A model generated the notes under the pieces. The model made no database searches and had not been told where the DNA came from. It saw only the letters and a program-made list of their open reading frames with translations. This document shows positions 43,095 to 45,214 of a stretch of 45,214 nucleotides of DNA, in pieces. The translations under genes were made by a program, and so were the position numbers. Numbering within the stretch: position 1 is the stretch's first letter; each line of letters opens with the position of its first letter. The DNA comes from Spirochaetales bacterium (GTDB lineage Bacteria > Spirochaetota > Spirochaetia > DSM-2461), in assembly GCA_028532905.1 (NCBI GenBank), contig JAQQAM010000057.1, positions 1 through 45,214 on the forward strand, written 5' to 3'.

Positions 43095-43658
43095 ATGAAT
43101 AAATTTCTGAAAATATTAGACAAAGTCATGTCTGTTTATTGCCTGTCTATGATGGCAATCATGGCTGTCAGTGTTATCTTTTCTGTATTTTTGCGATACG
43201 TATTTAATATCACATTTGTAAGAGCGGAAGCTGCCATAACCATGCTTTTTGTGGCTACTACTTTTTATGGTGCGGCACTGGGTATCCGCGAGGGCGATCA
43301 TATCAATATTGCCTATTTCAGTGAGAAAGCAAATGACCGGGTCCGCGGTTATATCGAAATATTAATTAATCTTGTCATCATTTTTGTGATGTACTACCTG
43401 TTTAAAAACAGTCTGATCTGGATTGATAAAGTAGGCGGGGTAAAAGAGCCCAGTCTGCAGATTGAATCAAAATACCTGTACATCATGGTGCCTGTGAGCT
43501 GTGTTCTGTCCATCTTCTATGCTCTTGTGAATATGCTGGGCGTTTTTATGAAGATTGAGGAACCCGACTACGGTTATGACCGGGATGAAATCCATGTGGA
43601 AGAAGGAGAGAAAATGGGAGAAGAGATCGGATTCCATCATGAGGAGGCAAAATCATGA
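43095..43658 (+). CDS. dctQ: TRAP transporter small membrane subunit DctQ
   Basis: 187 residues with four membrane spans (about 12-35, 45-66, 86-108, 127-150), typical DctQ. Conserved FVRAEAAITMLFVATTFYGAALGIREGDHINI is clear. The C-terminal tail is acidic and hydrophilic (EEPDYGYDRDEIHVEEGEKMGEEI), longer than common. Its last 4 nt overlap dctM (ATGA). Confidence 0.88.
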   Translation: MNKFLKILDKVMSVYCLSMMAIMAVSVIFSVFLRYVFNITFVRAEAAITMLFVATTFYGAALGIREGDHINIAYFSEKANDRVRGYIEILINLVIIFVMYYLFKNSLIWIDKVGGVKEPSLQIESKYLYIMVPVSCVLSIFYALVNMLGVFMKIEEPDYGYDRDEIHVEEGEKMGEEIGFHHEEAKS

Positions 43659-44935
43659 GTCTGTTTATTATGATGCTCAGTCTTTTTGCCCTAATTCTGA
43701 TCAGTGTTCCCATTGCCTACTCTCTGGGAGCCTCCGGACTGATTTATCTGCTCATTGAGAAGCCGGCTTTTATTGCCACTCTGCCTCAGCGGGTCTGGTC
43801 CGGAACCAACAGTTTTGTCCTGATTGCCCTTCCCCTGTTCATCCTGGCCGGTGAGCTTATGAACAGAGGCGGTCTGACCAAGAGACTGATTAACTTCAGC
43901 CTTCTGACAGTTAAACCTATCCGGGGCGGTCTGGGTGAGGTGAACGTTGTAGCCAGTATGATCTTCGGCGGTATTTCAGGCTCCTCTGTAGCCGATACAT
44001 CCGCCCTCGGGTCCGTACTGATTCCTACAATGATCAAGAAGGGATACAGTAAGGGTTTTGCCACAGGGATTACCGTTGCTTCATCCACCATGGGAATGAT
44101 TATTCCTCCTTCAGTCCCCATGCTGATGTACGCCATGATTTCCGGCGCTTCCGTAGGGTCTCTGTTTCTGGCAGGACTGATTCCGGGAGTTCTGATCGGT
44201 GTGTCCCAGCTGGTTATCGTATATGTTTATTCCGCGAAAAAGGGATATCATCCTCCCCGGGAAAAAGTAAGCATGAAGGAGATTACCACTACCACCCGTG
44301 ACGGTCTTCTGGCGGTTGTTATGCCTCTGGTTATCGTTCTTTCTGTATCAACCGGTGTGGCTACAGCCAGTGAATCGGCGGGGATTGCGGTTTTATATTC
44401 CCTTATTCTGGGATTCTTTGTCTACAAGGAACTGACAGTGAAAGAGCTGCCCGGCATCCTGAAAAAGACAGTGATGATGTCGGCGTCCATTATGATTATC
44501 GTAGGATTTTCCATGATCTTCACATGGATACTGGCTGTTGAACAGATCCCTGTAATGGTTGCCAATTTTCTGATGAGCCTTGAGGTGCATCCCTTCTGGA
44601 TTCTTCTGTTCATCGATATTCTGATTCTGTTTGTGGGAACCTTTATGGATGTAACCCCCACACTGCTGCTGCTTTGCCCCATTCTGATTCCTGTGATGCA
44701 GTATTTTGGAATCAGTGAGCTTCAGTTCGGTGCCATCATGATCACCGGCTGTGCGGTGGGACTGGTGACCCCCCCTGTGGGAATGTGTCTGAATGCGGCG
44801 ACCAAGATCTGCGGACTGCCCATTACAAAGATATTCAAGAGCGCCATGCCCTTCATTATCTGTAACATCATTGTACTGGTTCTGGTCACTTTCGTACCTG
44901 AAATCAGCACCTGGCTGCCGTCAGTATTTATGTAA
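43655..44935 (+). CDS. dctM: TRAP transporter large membrane subunit DctM
   Basis: 426 residues with about 12 spans; it forms the transport channel with DctQ and DctP. Family stretches are plain: NSFVLIALPLFILAGELMNRGGLTKRLINF, ASMIFGGISGSSVADTSALGSVLIP, IPPSVPMLMY and CAVGLVTPPVGMCLNAATKICG. The start ATG overlaps the dctQ stop in an ATGA arrangement. It is followed by three hairpins and an SDR gene. Confidence 0.93.
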   Translation: MSLFIMMLSLFALILISVPIAYSLGASGLIYLLIEKPAFIATLPQRVWSGTNSFVLIALPLFILAGELMNRGGLTKRLINFSLLTVKPIRGGLGEVNVVASMIFGGISGSSVADTSALGSVLIPTMIKKGYSKGFATGITVASSTMGMIIPPSVPMLMYAMISGASVGSLFLAGLIPGVLIGVSQLVIVYVYSAKKGYHPPREKVSMKEITTTTRDGLLAVVMPLVIVLSVSTGVATASESAGIAVLYSLILGFFVYKELTVKELPGILKKTVMMSASIMIIVGFSMIFTWILAVEQIPVMVANFLMSLEVHPFWILLFIDILILFVGTFMDVTPTLLLLCPILIPVMQYFGISELQFGAIMITGCAVGLVTPPVGMCLNAATKICGLPITKIFKSAMPFIICNIIVLVLVTFVPEISTWLPSVFM

Positions 44936-44942
44936 TTGACTT

Positions 44943-45025
44943 GTTGCGGCTGTAAACTTTTAAAGCCGCAGCAGATTTCAGACCCTGTGGTCTGTATGTA
45001 ATGAATATCCGCCCCTTTGCGGGGG
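44943..45025 (+). repeat. Three consecutive hairpins between dctM and the SDR gene
   Basis: Stem 1 (GTTGCGGCT/AGCCGCAGC, 44943-44972, one wobble), stem 2 (CAGACC/GGTCTG, 44979-44994) and stem 3 (CCCC/GGGG, about 45012-45025) fill the 116-nt spacer. None has a clean T-run. They may be a processing, attenuation or stability region, since the SDR Shine-Dalgarno (TAGGAG) follows. Confidence 0.5.
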
Positions 45026-45051
45026 AGGATAGAGTTTAGGAGTATATTATT

Positions 45052-45214
45052 ATGTTTAACGAAAAAAGCTTTGATCTGAGCGGAAAGGTCGCCCTGGTAA
45101 CAGGTGCCTCCTACGGAATCGGTTTTGCCATTGCCAAAGGCCTGGCAACATACGGTGCAAAAATAGCCTTCAACGATATCAATCAGGAGCTGGTGGACAA
45201 GGGACTGGCCGCCT
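45052..45214 (+). CDS. SDR oxidoreductase, gluconate 5-dehydrogenase-like (partial)
   Basis: The first 54 codons of a short-chain dehydrogenase that continues past the window end. The NAD(P)-binding loop TGASYGIG (about 18-25) and the start [14 protein letters not shown] are typical of gluconate 5-dehydrogenase or related 3-ketoacid reductases. ATG 45052 follows TAGGAG. Being just after a DctPQM set, it supports a sugar-acid pathway, but the enzyme assignment rests on the N-terminus only. Confidence 0.75.
   Translation, partial: MFNEKSFDLSGKVALVTGASYGIGFAIAKGLATYGAKIAFNDINQELVDKGLAA

Overview
The window looks like chromosomal DNA of an anaerobic, nitrogen-fixing, carbohydrate-using bacterium, most likely a free-living spirochaete (Spirochaetales). 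This is inferred from overall style: many large exported or lipoprotein genes of unknown role, a FecR-like protein without FecI, a clostridial-type nif operon with nifI1 and nifI2 between nifH and nifD, and XylF- and TRAP-type sugar or acid importers. There is no rRNA gene to confirm it. I see no IS elements, phage genes or CRISPR arrays. I recognised no tRNA genes by eye.

Layout. 1-8.7 kb (mostly minus strand): purU, murD, a plus-strand FecR-domain protein, a pseudokinase-like membrane protein, then a tightly packed minus-strand operon reading SirB-like membrane protein, macrodomain hydrolase, NFACT/RqcH-like protein, MEMO-like protein, AMMECR1-like protein. 8.8-12.3 kb: a 968-residue exported CsgG-like/NHL/membrane protein and a convergent small lipoprotein. 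12.4-19.9 kb: a sugar-import regulon. A divergent two-component pair faces a XylF-XylG-XylH importer across a 298-bp spacer that holds two GTGCA-type palindromes and a near-perfect sigma-54 promoter. 20-26.4 kb: an exported barrel/transglutaminase/TPR protein, a large propeller lipoprotein, a small unknown protein and a steroid-reductase-like membrane protein. 26.5-40.5 kb: a class V aminotransferase, then nifH-nifI1-nifI2-nifD-nifK-nifE-nifN-nifB-fdx, terminator, nifV-nifA, terminator. 40.6-45.2 kb: a sigma-70 promoter with a GTTTTCA operator array, a URO-D-family protein, a DctP-DctQ-DctM TRAP transporter and the start of a gluconate 5-dehydrogenase-like SDR running off the end.

The most interesting item is the sensor kinase at 12394-14202. 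Its input domain is a sugar-importer ABC ATPase of the XylG/RbsA type with the nucleotide-handling motifs altered (Walker A Gly to Arg, signature Gly to Ala, Walker B Glu to Asp, switch His to Ser), fused to a PAS domain and a HisKA/HATPase kinase with no membrane segment. It is translationally coupled to an NtrC-type regulator and sits beside a complete XylFGH importer that carries a sigma-54 promoter. My hypothesis is that the pseudo-ATPase docks on the importer permease, or responds to its state, so that the transporter itself is the signal receptor for its own sigma-54-dependent expression.

The nif genes look like a complete minimal molybdenum-nitrogenase set (HDK, E, N, B, V) with PII-type post-translational control (NifI1/NifI2) and a GAF-type NifA. 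The nifH promoter is a clear -24/-12 element. A possible second -24/-12 element before nifV would give an almost leaderless mRNA.
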